Source: Desmonostoc muscorum FACHB-395
GTDB taxonomy: Bacteria; Cyanobacteriota; Cyanobacteriia; Cyanobacteriales; Nostocaceae
Length of the DNA stretch: 64,000 bases
NCBI RefSeq assembly: GCF_014698035.1
Contig: NZ_JACJSF010000010.1
Span: forward strand, 62,001 to 126,000
Direction: 5' to 3'
Below, one piece after another: positions 9,262 to 18,623 of this stretch (its first letter is position 1; each line of letters begins with the position of its first letter). A model generated the notes under the pieces. It did no database searches. It was not told where the DNA came from and was given only the letters and a program-made list of their open reading frames with translations. Position numbers and translations under genes: made by a program.

Positions 9262-9840
9262 TTATGCTTCTTGTATATAGACTTGGGCGATTTTTTCTTT
9301 ACCCCAATCGAGGTAGAATTTGGCTGCTAGTTCGTTGCTAAGTGCTTCTTCTTGAATGTAGGCGTTTTCTTTGGCAAGAGATATGGCGCGATCGTACAAT
9401 TCTATTGCTTCGATTTTTTGTCCTAATATCCGAAACCTTTCAGCTTCTACCAAGTTGCATTTGTGGGCATAATTCTCTGGCGCACTTTCTGCCCATTTTT
9501 TGAGTTTTTTATGAGCTTCTGCTACTCGTTCAATAATTATTTTTTGTTCAGCTACTGAGCAGTCTTTATATAAGGCTAAATTAGTCAAAGCCTCATAAAA
9601 ATAAAAGGTTGGAATTAGCACTAATCCAGTCACGCTGGTTAAATATTTCTCGACAATATCAGCATTTTTTAGTGCTTCTTGATAGTTGCCAAAGAGATAA
9701 CACAAAAGCAATTTACAAAAATGAAGTTGACAAATAATGCTAGTTTGATTGGCAGCTTGATGCAGAGGCAACATTGCGACTTCATCATAAACTTCGCCAA
9801 TTAAAAAACAAGGATTATCTGACATTCCCAACAAATTCAC
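9262..9840 (-). CDS. Helical-repeat fragment of the broken hybrid kinase
   Basis: A 192-residue alpha-helical, TPR-like segment (for example AERFRILGQKIEAIELYDRA) that normally links the AAA ATPase to the GAF domain in this family. It begins at a GTG (9840) overlapping the stop of the upstream frame, and ends at the nonsense TAA (9264-9262) in the sequence YIQEA. It is unlikely to work on its own. Confidence 0.6.
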   Translation of the reverse strand: MNLLGMSDNPCFLIGEVYDEVAMLPLHQAANQTSIICQLHFCKLLLCYLFGNYQEALKNADIVEKYLTSVTGLVLIPTFYFYEALTNLALYKDCSVAEQKIIIERVAEAHKKLKKWAESAPENYAHKCNLVEAERFRILGQKIEAIELYDRAISLAKENAYIQEEALSNELAAKFYLDWGKEKIAQVYIQEA

Positions 9841-12053
9841 AACTGATTGATAATAGATTCTATTTCTTCTTTTTTGATTTCAGGTATGTTTTGAAGTAAT
9901 AGCTTGCCTATTTGTAAATGGGTAGCTTTTTTCTGTTCTTCAGGGATAAGAGAGGATGCAGCTTCTTGGACGCGATCGTGTAAAAATTTATAGTTAACAA
10001 TTTCAGGATTTTCTTCAGCAATAGCTTGATTTTCCTCACCAAGATAAAATTTATATACCTCACTAGTAGGTAAAATTAAACCCTCATGTAATGCACTCCA
10101 CAAATTAGTTGCGGTTTCTACTTGCGATTGTTCTGAAACAACTGCTAATGTTTTCAAATCAAACTGATTTCCAATACAAGCAGCTAATTTCAAAACATCT
10201 TGAGTTGCTTGTGATAGCTTTCTCAACTGCAATACCATGAATTCAACTACATCATTTGTAACTGCTTGCTGATTAATTTCTGTGATATCACATTGCCAGC
10301 AACCCTCTGTAAAGTTAAATTTAATTAGCCCATCTTGGTATAATGATTTTAGAAATTGAGTATCAAAAAATGGATTGCCAAAAGTTTTTTGATAAACTAT
10401 CTGTGAAATTGGTAATGCTAAAGCTTCTGAACATTTAAGCGTTGCAGCAATTAATTGATTGACATCTCCTTGACTTAATAGTGCTAAAGTAATTGTGTTA
10501 ATAGTTGCTGCTGTTTTTTGCATCTCACTAACAGTCAACATCAAGGGATGTACTGGATTTACTTCATTATCTCGATAAGCACCAATTAATAAAAGATGTT
10601 TTGTATCAGCTATTAATAACTGCATTAATTTCAGTGATGCCAAATCAGTCCATTGCAAATCATCTAAAAATATTACTAATGGATGTTCAACGCTAGTGAA
10701 AACTTGAGTAAATTTTTGAAATAATAAATTAAATCTATTTTGGGATGCGCTTCCTGATAATTCTATGGCTGGTGTTTGTTTGCCAATAATTCTTTCTAAT
10801 TCGGGAATAACTTCAATAATAACTTGTCCATTTTCACCTAAAGCTTCTAAAATTTGACTTTTCCATTGTTGAATTTGAGAAGTACTTTCTGTTAATAATT
10901 GACCGATTAAATTTCGGAATGCTTGTACAAAGGCGACAAAGGGAACATTTCGTTGAAATTGGTCATATTTGCCTTTGATAAAATAACCGCGTTGGCGCAC
11001 AATCGGTTTATGAACTTCGTTAACAACAGCAGTTTTACCAATACCTGAAGAACCAGCTACCAGAATCATTTCAGTTGCACCTTTGCTAACTCTTTCAAAG
11101 GCTTCAAGGAGGGTGGCTATTTCGGCTTCTCGTCCATAGAGTTTATCGGGGATAATAAAGCGATCGCACACATCACTTTGGGCAATTTCAAAGTTATCAA
11201 TTGTGCCAGTTTCTTTTAGATGATGTAAACATTTTTCTAAATCAAGTTTTAATCCTAATGCACTCTGATAGCGATCTTCAGCATTTTTGCTCATCAATTT
11301 CATGACAATATCTGAAATCACCTGCGGAATTTCTTCGCGTTTAATTTTTTCTGGAACTTTTGCAATATGACAATGCAGCAACTCCATTGGATCGTTTGAT
11401 TTAAATGGTAATCTTCCAGTTAGTAGTTCGTAAAAAGTTACACCTAGAGCATAAAAATCAGTTCGATAGTCAATCCCCCGATTCATTCTGCCTGTTTGTT
11501 CTGGGGAAATATAAGCAAGTGTCCCTTCTAACACATTGGGACTGATGAGCGTTTGGGTTTCTCGTGGTAGCAGAGATGCAATACTAAAGTCAATTAATTT
11601 AACTTGTTTGGTTTCTGGATTAATTAGAATATTGGCGGGTTTGATATCTTTATGAATAATCCGTTCGCGGTAGAGTATATCTAAGGTATTGCACAGTGCG
11701 ATCGCAATTAGTAAAAACTCTTGTAGAAAATCGGTATGTCGCGTCTGGTGAGAGGTGAAATAATCTTTAAGAGAAATCCCGCCAAAGTCTTCCATTACCA
11801 ACGCATAGCCATTTTGATACGGTTCCAAGCTGTAGGTTTGGATGATTAGAGGTGAGTTAAGATTTTTAGCTATGGTGTACTGATTACGAAACGATAAGAG
11901 TTCGCTGAAACTCGGATAAGGATTTTTCAGCAATTTAATCACTACAGGTAATAAGTCAGCTTCTCGATAACCGCGATAAACCACGGTTCGAGAACCGTTG
12001 TAGAGTTGTTCGCTAACCTTGTATCCAGAAATACTGACTGTACTGGGAAACAT
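9837..12053 (-). CDS. Ser/Thr kinase-AAA ATPase part of the broken hybrid kinase
   Basis: A 738-residue frame with an N-terminal protein kinase domain (about 7-270). The catalytic loop HKDIKPANIL is present, but the usual DFG reads DFS (LIDFSIA). An ATPase domain follows, with Walker A GSSGIGKT and Walker B LVIFLDDLQW. The frame ends abruptly at IESIINQL, where related proteins continue into helical repeats. Start is the ATG at 12053. It could still yield a truncated kinase-ATPase lacking its histidine kinase output. It is divergent from the plsC-type gene at 12188. Confidence 0.75.
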   Translation of the reverse strand: MFPSTVSISGYKVSEQLYNGSRTVVYRGYREADLLPVVIKLLKNPYPSFSELLSFRNQYTIAKNLNSPLIIQTYSLEPYQNGYALVMEDFGGISLKDYFTSHQTRHTDFLQEFLLIAIALCNTLDILYRERIIHKDIKPANILINPETKQVKLIDFSIASLLPRETQTLISPNVLEGTLAYISPEQTGRMNRGIDYRTDFYALGVTFYELLTGRLPFKSNDPMELLHCHIAKVPEKIKREEIPQVISDIVMKLMSKNAEDRYQSALGLKLDLEKCLHHLKETGTIDNFEIAQSDVCDRFIIPDKLYGREAEIATLLEAFERVSKGATEMILVAGSSGIGKTAVVNEVHKPIVRQRGYFIKGKYDQFQRNVPFVAFVQAFRNLIGQLLTESTSQIQQWKSQILEALGENGQVIIEVIPELERIIGKQTPAIELSGSASQNRFNLLFQKFTQVFTSVEHPLVIFLDDLQWTDLASLKLMQLLIADTKHLLLIGAYRDNEVNPVHPLMLTVSEMQKTAATINTITLALLSQGDVNQLIAATLKCSEALALPISQIVYQKTFGNPFFDTQFLKSLYQDGLIKFNFTEGCWQCDITEINQQAVTNDVVEFMVLQLRKLSQATQDVLKLAACIGNQFDLKTLAVVSEQSQVETATNLWSALHEGLILPTSEVYKFYLGEENQAIAEENPEIVNYKFLHDRVQEAASSLIPEEQKKATHLQIGKLLLQNIPEIKKEEIESIINQL

Positions 12054-12187
12054 ACTGTTAAATTATAAAGATTTCTAGATTTAGTGTTCCCCAATAGATG
12101 AAGTAATTCATCTCTATAGCTTTTTTGCGTTTGATCTGGGTGTTGCGATCGCTTATGCTAAATTCAGTTTGATTTGTATTATCTTCT

Positions 12188-12826
12188 GTGGACAAAAACC
12201 GCGAACCGTTGATCAGTCTGGCACTTTACCACGCCTTTAAATGGTCAGTCGTCAGCCCCATGCTTCACGCTTACTTTCGGGGCCAGATTCATGGTACGGA
12301 AAATGTCCCCCAATCAGGGCCGTTATTAGTAGTAAGTAATCACGCTAGTTACTTTGACCCGCCGATTGTCTCTAATTGTGTACGTCGTCCAGTGGCGTAC
12401 ATGGCTAAGGAAGAGTTATTTAAAATCCCAGTTTTGGCGCAAGCGATTAAACTGTATGGCGCTTACCCAGTGAGTCGCGGAAATGCCGATCGCAATGCTA
12501 TCCGTTCCGCCCTAGAATATCTCAATAAAGGTTGGGCTGTCGGTGTTTTCTTGCAAGGTACTCGCACCCCAGATGGTCGAATTACAGACCCCAAAAGAGG
12601 CGCACTGCTGCTGGCTGCGAAAGCAAAAGCCCCAATATTACCAGTAAGTGTCTGGGGTACTGAAAAGATTTTACAAAAAGGCTCATCCCGACCTCACGCA
12701 GTTCCCATCACTGTGAGAATTGGTAACTTAATTGATGCTCCCACTTCCACTAATAAAGAGGAATTGGAGGCGTTGACACAAAAGTGTGCCACGGTAATTA
12801 ACGAAATGCATGATTTAGGGCGATAA
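12188..12826 (+). CDS. plsC: 1-acyl-sn-glycerol-3-phosphate acyltransferase (PlsC family)
   Basis: Acylates lysophosphatidic acid to phosphatidic acid at the membrane. In 212 residues the acyltransferase motif NHASYFDPP (H-x4-D) is present, and FLQGTRTPDG stands in for the usual EGTR block. Start is a GTG at 12188. No obvious operon partner is adjacent, but the fatty-acid genes lie within 10 kb. The family is certain; its exact acceptor could be another lysolipid. Confidence 0.88.
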   Translation: MDKNREPLISLALYHAFKWSVVSPMLHAYFRGQIHGTENVPQSGPLLVVSNHASYFDPPIVSNCVRRPVAYMAKEELFKIPVLAQAIKLYGAYPVSRGNADRNAIRSALEYLNKGWAVGVFLQGTRTPDGRITDPKRGALLLAAKAKAPILPVSVWGTEKILQKGSSRPHAVPITVRIGNLIDAPTSTNKEELEALTQKCATVINEMHDLGR

Positions 12827-13097
12827 GCTAGACAAGCTCAGATAACGCAGTTTCCGAGTAAATAAGGTTCTTAGCAACTTTTGGTGATGATGAAAGATTA
12901 CGCGCTTTAAGCTGCCTCCAAACCAGTAGCTTTGTACTTCATACGAAAGAAAACTACTGTATATGCTTTAGGGAGGTAGCGATCGCCCCTTAATCTCTGT
13001 ATGTTTAAGGTCAATCTGCTCTAGCAATGACATCAGACTTTATGCTTAAATGCAACTGCTAGGCAAATCTACCAGCAATTTCACCCTAAACAGCATT

Positions 13098-14135
13098 ATG
13101 AGCGGCTTTGAAGCCAAGAATTTTTGGGAGCGATTAAATAATCTGGCATTAGTCCGCTTTTTACTTTTAGTTGCTTCTGGCTGGGCAATTGTACAGCTTT
13201 TAGCTTACTTTGAAGCGGTCATTGTGATTTTCACATTCGCTGCAATTTTGGCCTTTTTACTCAGCTATCCTGTACAAGGGCTACGGCGTTTTTTGCCCCA
13301 CGGTGTAGCTGTTGGCTTAGTTTTCTTACTCAGTATTGTGATTATAGGCAGTCTAATAATTACTGTGGGCTTAACAGTCTTATCTCAAGGACAACAATTA
13401 ATTGATAGTATCACTGCATTTTTAAATTCTTTAGTACCTTTATTAGAGGGACTAGAAGTATTTTTGCGAAGCCGTAATTTACAGATAGATTTAAGTTTTA
13501 TTGAAGAACAATTGCGGAATCAAGCTGTATCAACTCTTGTTACTAGTTTAGCTATTTTACAAGGGTTTATGACGAACTTTGTGACTTTTATATTAATTGC
13601 CGTTGTGGCTTTCTTCATGTTATTAGATGGAGACAAACTGTGGAATTTTATTTTAAAAATAGTACCAAAGCAGCGCCGCAATAGATTTACAAATATAATG
13701 AGACGCTCTTTTTTAGGATTTTTTAGGGGTCAGTTATTATTAAGCGCATTTTTAACACTTTCGACATTCCTAGTTTTTTTAATATTAAAAGTACCTTTTG
13801 CTTTGATATTGTCAATAGTGGTCGGAGTTCTTGATATTATTCCTGGGATAGGAGCGACATTAGGAGTAAGTACAGTTATTCTATTTATCTTATCTCAAGG
13901 TGTTTGGTTAGCATTGAAAGTATTGATAGCTTGTATTATTCTCCAGCAGATACAAGACAATTTGATTGCGCCCCGAATTATGCAAGGTGCGCTGAATCTT
14001 AATCCTGTAGTAATATTTTTTGCTTTGCTAATAGGCGCTAGAGTAGCAGGATTATTAGGTGTTTTTATATCTATTCCCATCGCGGGAGTAATTGTATCTT
14101 TATTTGAAATTGATGAAATGAAATCTGAAGTTTAG
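13098..14135 (+). CDS. AI-2E transporter family (UPF0118) membrane protein
   Basis: Polytopic membrane protein of about 345 residues with the family layout: two N-terminal helices, a helical soluble-like segment with LEGLEVFLRS, then further helices, ending with the conserved GARVAGLLGVFISIPIAG region. Members act as exporters or Na+/H+ antiporters; the substrate here is unknown. An in-frame ATG at 13050 would add 16 residues (MQLLGKSTSNF...). The ATG at 13098 is preferred because the conserved part begins soon after, but neither start has a clear ribosome binding site. Confidence 0.85.
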   Translation: MSGFEAKNFWERLNNLALVRFLLLVASGWAIVQLLAYFEAVIVIFTFAAILAFLLSYPVQGLRRFLPHGVAVGLVFLLSIVIIGSLIITVGLTVLSQGQQLIDSITAFLNSLVPLLEGLEVFLRSRNLQIDLSFIEEQLRNQAVSTLVTSLAILQGFMTNFVTFILIAVVAFFMLLDGDKLWNFILKIVPKQRRNRFTNIMRRSFLGFFRGQLLLSAFLTLSTFLVFLILKVPFALILSIVVGVLDIIPGIGATLGVSTVILFILSQGVWLALKVLIACIILQQIQDNLIAPRIMQGALNLNPVVIFFALLIGARVAGLLGVFISIPIAGVIVSLFEIDEMKSEV

Positions 14136-14145
14136 AGAAGCGATG

Positions 14146-14196
14146 AATCGCGTCTGTACAAAAGGTGGAAGTAGAGACGCGATTCATCGTGTCTGT
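14146..14196. repeat. Inverted repeat GCGATGAATCGCGTCT / AGACGCGATTCATCG
   Basis: An imperfect palindromic unit and its inverted partner sit just after the permease stop codon. The same core (GAGACGCGATTAATCGCGTCT-like) occurs at 24922-24944 after the saccharopine-dehydrogenase-like gene, so it is a dispersed palindrome. In both places it could serve as a transcript 3'-end hairpin. Confidence 0.7.
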
Positions 14197-14243
14197 AGTA
14201 ATTAATGTAAAATAATTTGTTAGACAATACAAATTGATGAATG

Positions 14244-14543
14244 ATGTCGGATTTAAGAGCGGAATTAACAGAAATTTTGGATGAGGCAGAGTGGGAGTGG
14301 CTAATTCCTCATGTACAACGAGATGCAGTAATTTTGGTAGCACCAGAGTTAAACTTGGTGGATGTTGGAGTAGCGATCGCCAGTGATAACATTCCATCAG
14401 TAGAACAGTGGATTGATGAGCAATTAATTACCAAACCCACAACAGTACAAGTGGGAGAATGGAATATTGAGCGCAGTAAGCGATTTAATACTCTCATCGT
14501 TCAGCCTTACGTTTTGGTGAAGGAAATAGTCGCTACTTCTTAA
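14244..14543 (+). CDS. DUF2288 family protein
   Basis: A roughly 99-residue acidic cytosolic protein recognised as DUF2288 from its opening MSDLRAELTEILDEAEWEWL and the block QPYVLVKE near the C-terminus. The function of the family is unknown. Two adjacent ATG codons (14241 and 14244) could start it; the second gives the usual MSDL beginning. It is monocistronic between the permease and mutS2. Confidence 0.8.
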   Translation: MSDLRAELTEILDEAEWEWLIPHVQRDAVILVAPELNLVDVGVAIASDNIPSVEQWIDEQLITKPTTVQVGEWNIERSKRFNTLIVQPYVLVKEIVATS

Positions 14544-14740
14544 ATTAGTTTCTGTATTGTTTTCGATGACAGTTTGTGTTGAGGTAATTTTTCAGTAAAG
14601 ATAGCTTGATGTGCCCTTTATTACTTGGTGATTACCACACACTGTCTGGCTGATTTGAATAAAGCGAAATTTTCTCCTTTAAGATTTAGCCATCTAGGAG
14701 CTAGAATTGTTACGATAATTTCAGATTAGATGTTGAAACC

Positions 14741-17140
14741 TTGATCCAATCTGAAACCTTAGAATTATTAGAATGGCATCGCCTCTGCCAGCACCTTGCC
14801 ACCTTCGCGGCAACTAAGCTGGGGGCGACAGCTGCGCGTCATCTGAAAATACCCGATTCTCAGATCCAAAGCGAACAGTTGTTAGAGCAAACCAAAGAAG
14901 TCTACCAACTGGAAAGTCGCCTGACTACGGGACTATCATTTGAGGGAATTCAAGATATTGGCGATTCCTTAGAACGGGCAGAACGCAGTGGAGTTTTGGC
15001 AGGAGAAGAACTGTTAGCGATCGCCACCACCCTCGCTGGTGCTAGAAGTTTGCGCCGTGTCATCGATAATCAGGAAGATTTGCCAATACTGACTGAGTTA
15101 GTTGCCGATTTACGGACTTATCCAGAACTAGAACAAGAAATTCACCGATGTATTGATGAACGGGCCCAAGTAACTGACCGCGCGAGTCAAAAACTGGGAG
15201 AAATTCGTACAGATTTGCGGCGATTACGCAGCCAAATTACCCAAAAGCTGCAAAATATCTTACAGGCAAAATCTGGGGCAGTTCAAGAACAACTAATTAC
15301 CCAACGGAGCGATCGCTTTGTCATTCCCGTAAAAGCACCGCAAAAAGATGCCATCCCCGGTATTGTTCACGACACATCTACTAGTGGCGCAACCCTTTAC
15401 GTAGAACCGAATTCAGTAGTGCCTCTAGGCAACCAACTGCGGCAAATCATCCGAAGAGAGCAAGCGGAAGAAGAAACGATTCGCCGCGTTTTGACGGAAC
15501 AAGTCGCCGCAGTCAAACCAGATTTAGAGAGATTGTTAGCGATCGCCACCACTTTAGATATGGCAACCGCTAGATCCCGCTATAGTTTTTGGCTAGGAGC
15601 GAATCCTCCGCGATTTATCCAGCGTGAAGACAAGGAAATCATTACCTTACGGAACTTACGACATCCTTTGTTAGTGTGGCAACAACAGCATGAACAAGGG
15701 CAACCAGTAGTTCCTGTAGATTTGCTGATCAATCCGCTAATTCGGGTTGTAACCATTACCGGACCAAATACTGGCGGTAAAACTGTAACCTTAAAAACTC
15801 TGGGGTTAGCAGCGTTGATGGCCAAAGTGGGTTTATTTGTCCCCGCGCGCGAACCAGTGGAAATACCTTGGTTTGATAAAGTGCTGGCAGATATTGGCGA
15901 TGAACAATCCTTACAGCAAAGTTTATCCACATTCTCTGGTCACATCCGCCGAATTAGTCGAATTTTAGAAGCATTGGGAAATCAAGAAGAAGAAATTCCT
16001 AATCCCCAATCACTCGTTTTACTCGATGAAGTCGGCGCAGGAACCGATCCAGTTGAGGGTAGTGCCCTAGCGATCGCCTTATTGCAATATCTCGCTAACC
16101 ATGCCCAACTAACGATCGCCACCACTCACTTCGGGGAACTAAAAGCTCTGAAATACGAAGATGAGCGGTTTGAAAATGCCTCTGTAGAATTTGACGAAAG
16201 TACTCTCTCGCCTACTTACCGTCTGCTGTGGGGCATCCCCGGACGTTCTAACGCTCTGACAATTGCCCTGCGCCTGGGATTAAAACCAGAAGTGGTAGAA
16301 GAGGCAAAAATCCAAGTGGGAGAGGCCACAGATGAAGTCAACCAAGTGATTGCTGGCTTAGAAGCCCAACGCCGCCGCCAGGAAACCAAAGCAGCCGAAG
16401 CCCAAAGTTTGTTGCAGCAAGCGGAACGTTTATACAAAGAAGTATCCGCAAAAGCCGCAAGCTTGGAAGAAAGGGAAAGTAGTTTGCGGGCTTCACAAGA
16501 AATAGCAGTCCAACAAGCTATCGCTCAAGCAAAAGGTGAAATTGCCCAAGTGATTCGGCGCTTGCAGAAGGGTACGCCCACAGCCCAAGAAGCGCAGCAA
16601 GCAACTAATGCTTTGAATCAAATTGGCCAGCAATATCAGCCAGCAACGCCAGCAAAACCAAAAGCTGGGTTTATGCCCAAAGTAGGCGATCGCGTCCGCA
16701 TTCCAAAATTGGGACAGATAGCAGATGTGATCACCGCCCCCGATGAAGATGGCGAGTTAAGCGTTCGCTTTGGGCTAATGAAGATGACGGTGAAGTTGCA
16801 AGATGTAGAATCTCTAGATGGTCAAAAACCCGAACCAGTTGTTAAAGCCAAACCAGCCCCAGCAGCAGTAACCCCACCGCCACAAAATGTCCCAGAAATT
16901 CGGACTTCCAAAAATACCATCGATTTGCGTGGTAAACGGGTAGCTGATGCCGAATACATTTTAGATAAAGCCATCTCGGAAGCTACAGGCCCAGTCTGGA
17001 TTATTCATGGTTACGGTACTGGTAAACTGCGGCAAGGAGTTCACGCATTTTTGCAACAGCATCCCAGAGTGAACAACTACGAACCAGCAGAACAAGCAGA
17101 TGGCGGCACTGGTGTTACCGTTGCTCACATCAAAAAGTAG
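14741..17140 (+). CDS. mutS2: Endonuclease MutS2
   Basis: MutS-like ATPase without the mismatch-binding domain, with a C-terminal nuclease. It suppresses homologous recombination and, in some bacteria, rescues collided ribosomes. The 799-residue length is typical. Walker A TGPNTGGKT starts at residue 340, Walker B LVLLDEVGAGTDP is near 425-437, a coiled-coil clamp follows (about 515-620), and the Smr domain from about 727 begins IDLRG and contains HGYGTGKLR. The start is a TTG at 14741; the nearest upstream ATG is out of frame. Confidence 0.95.
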   Translation: MIQSETLELLEWHRLCQHLATFAATKLGATAARHLKIPDSQIQSEQLLEQTKEVYQLESRLTTGLSFEGIQDIGDSLERAERSGVLAGEELLAIATTLAGARSLRRVIDNQEDLPILTELVADLRTYPELEQEIHRCIDERAQVTDRASQKLGEIRTDLRRLRSQITQKLQNILQAKSGAVQEQLITQRSDRFVIPVKAPQKDAIPGIVHDTSTSGATLYVEPNSVVPLGNQLRQIIRREQAEEETIRRVLTEQVAAVKPDLERLLAIATTLDMATARSRYSFWLGANPPRFIQREDKEIITLRNLRHPLLVWQQQHEQGQPVVPVDLLINPLIRVVTITGPNTGGKTVTLKTLGLAALMAKVGLFVPAREPVEIPWFDKVLADIGDEQSLQQSLSTFSGHIRRISRILEALGNQEEEIPNPQSLVLLDEVGAGTDPVEGSALAIALLQYLANHAQLTIATTHFGELKALKYEDERFENASVEFDESTLSPTYRLLWGIPGRSNALTIALRLGLKPEVVEEAKIQVGEATDEVNQVIAGLEAQRRRQETKAAEAQSLLQQAERLYKEVSAKAASLEERESSLRASQEIAVQQAIAQAKGEIAQVIRRLQKGTPTAQEAQQATNALNQIGQQYQPATPAKPKAGFMPKVGDRVRIPKLGQIADVITAPDEDGELSVRFGLMKMTVKLQDVESLDGQKPEPVVKAKPAPAAVTPPPQNVPEIRTSKNTIDLRGKRVADAEYILDKAISEATGPVWIIHGYGTGKLRQGVHAFLQQHPRVNNYEPAEQADGGTGVTVAHIKK

Positions 17141-17766
17141 CAATAAATGTGAAAGTAGGGGCGCAAGGCATTGCGCCCCTACTTAGGCAAACAAACAATG
17201 GCTGAAAAGAAAGATTTTAATCTTAGGGAAATTCATAAATTGCCCCTACCGCGTGTAGTTTTGCGTAAGTCCTAATTAGTTTCAAGAAGGTATAAATCAT
17301 CCTGATGTTACCCAGGATGTGATGAAATCAAACGCTACACATAGATGGGATGATGGAAAGGGAAAGCAGTAAGAAGCGCCTTTAGCAAACAGGTAAAAGA
17401 TTTGTATAGTAATTATGTATACATTAAGAACAAGTAATAAACATCAAGAAATTTCAAAATCTCAAACCGCAAATAAATGTAGGAGGTATTCTACATAATT
17501 AGCAGTTAGCATTCAAAACAATAGTTTATTTATACTCTTGTACGGAATTAACAGTGAAAGTCAGGTAAACCTTAATTAGAATTGATACTTTTCTACTTTG
17601 TTGAAAATAAATTTTCATCTAGAGTAGGACAAAGATACATGCTGTTTACCACATAGAAAAATCTAGCTGAAGTCTCTGGCTCATAGCTATGGGAAACCAA
17701 GTTTGATGCTTGAGAGTCTGGTTTCAAAATGGGTAACAGCAACATCCCCTATCAGCTTGATCACCT
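17141..17766. other. Spacer between mutS2 and DUF3038 gene
   Basis: No gene is visible in these 626 bp. A strong hairpin repeat lies at 17154-17186. The rest is AT-rich and may hold the promoter of the DUF3038-DUF4335 pair, but no motif is clear enough to call. Confidence 0.5.
17154..17186. terminator. Hairpin after mutS2 (AGTAGGGGCGCAA stem)
   Basis: AAGTAGGGGCGCAA and TTGCGCCCCTACTT pair almost perfectly around a four-base loop, 15 bp after the mutS2 stop codon. There is no T-run, so it may be a dispersed palindromic repeat acting as an mRNA 3' end rather than a classical intrinsic terminator. Confidence 0.6.
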
Positions 17767-18372
17767 ATGCTAAAAGTTATGCACTCGGCCGCCAACTCAG
17801 CCACGCCAAATTCTCAGTGGGAGGATTTAATCAAGCTTCCAGCCCCAAACACAGTTCAATGGGATAATATCAAAACCCAATTAGACTTGGTGCTGTTGGC
17901 GCTAGAAACCTTAACTGGGATTGGTTCAGAGGCTATGCTTTCGGCGGCAACTGATCTGAATTTAGAGTCAAGAGTGCCAGACCGCGTAGCTTTATGGCGA
18001 CTGCGCCAATCAAATCCCCTACGTAAAGGTCAAGGAGGGCGAAAAAAGCTAGATGTCGAAGAAGCGCGATCGCTTGTTCTGATCATCTGCTACTTAGCCA
18101 AACAGCACCAGGAATTGATTCGCCGCGCTGTCGGTCTGTTGGAGCAAATGGCAGAAAATAACCGGGAACCTCACCAAGCTGCCTTACTTGGAGACTATAT
18201 TGATGCTTTTTGCAACACCTACCAAGAGCGGATGGAAGAGGATGAGAAAATCTCAACAGATTTGCTTACTAACCTGGCACTAAAACTGCTTGTAGATTTA
18301 CTTTTTTACAGCGCCCCTGGTGGACATCGCCGTCTCTGGCTAGCACTTATAGACGGTTCGACAAAATTTTAG
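17767..18372 (+). CDS. DUF3038 family protein
   Basis: A 201-residue protein conserved in cyanobacteria, recognised by the block RLRQSNPLRKGQGGRKKL and the helical remainder. No enzymatic motif or signal peptide is seen; it should be soluble and alpha-helical. It precedes a DUF4335 gene by 251 bp, the pairing expected for this family, so the two are probably functionally linked. The ATG at 17767 is followed by another in-frame ATG at 17779 that could also be used. Confidence 0.75.
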   Translation: MLKVMHSAANSATPNSQWEDLIKLPAPNTVQWDNIKTQLDLVLLALETLTGIGSEAMLSAATDLNLESRVPDRVALWRLRQSNPLRKGQGGRKKLDVEEARSLVLIICYLAKQHQELIRRAVGLLEQMAENNREPHQAALLGDYIDAFCNTYQERMEEDEKISTDLLTNLALKLLVDLLFYSAPGGHRRLWLALIDGSTKF

Positions 18373-18623
18373 ATTTGAAATTTGAAATTCCTCAATCAAA
18401 ATTTGCTTGTGATTTGTTTGCTAGATCGGGAAACTCTTTTGATCGTCATTAGCTCTTGAGCGATGCACTATCAGCAATGCTTCCTCCTAGTACAAGACTA
18501 CATAACGAAAGAAACCTGACCAACTTCCTTCACTCAGAAGGAATCCACCGTTTAACTTTTCTTTGCAAGCAACTGGCTTAACTTTTTGCAAAATCCCAAA
18601 TAGTCTTCCTCGCAGTTCCTGCC

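Larger units (their letters stand above)
7714..12053 (-). pseudogene. Broken Ser/Thr kinase-AAA-TPR-GAF-histidine kinase gene
   Basis: Three consecutive minus-strand frames together make up a protein of the large cyanobacterial family that fuses a Ser/Thr kinase, a STAND/AAA ATPase, helical repeats, GAF and a histidine kinase. Two lesions are visible. An in-frame TAA at 9264-9262 separates two pieces that are in the same frame: YIQEA, then stop, then YCYARWGAKAK, where the family normally reads on without a break. At about 9837-9840 the frame changes, and several hundred residues of the helical region seem to be missing between IESIINQL and the next piece; the size of this gap is from memory of the family. 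The parts are listed separately below. Confidence 0.8.
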
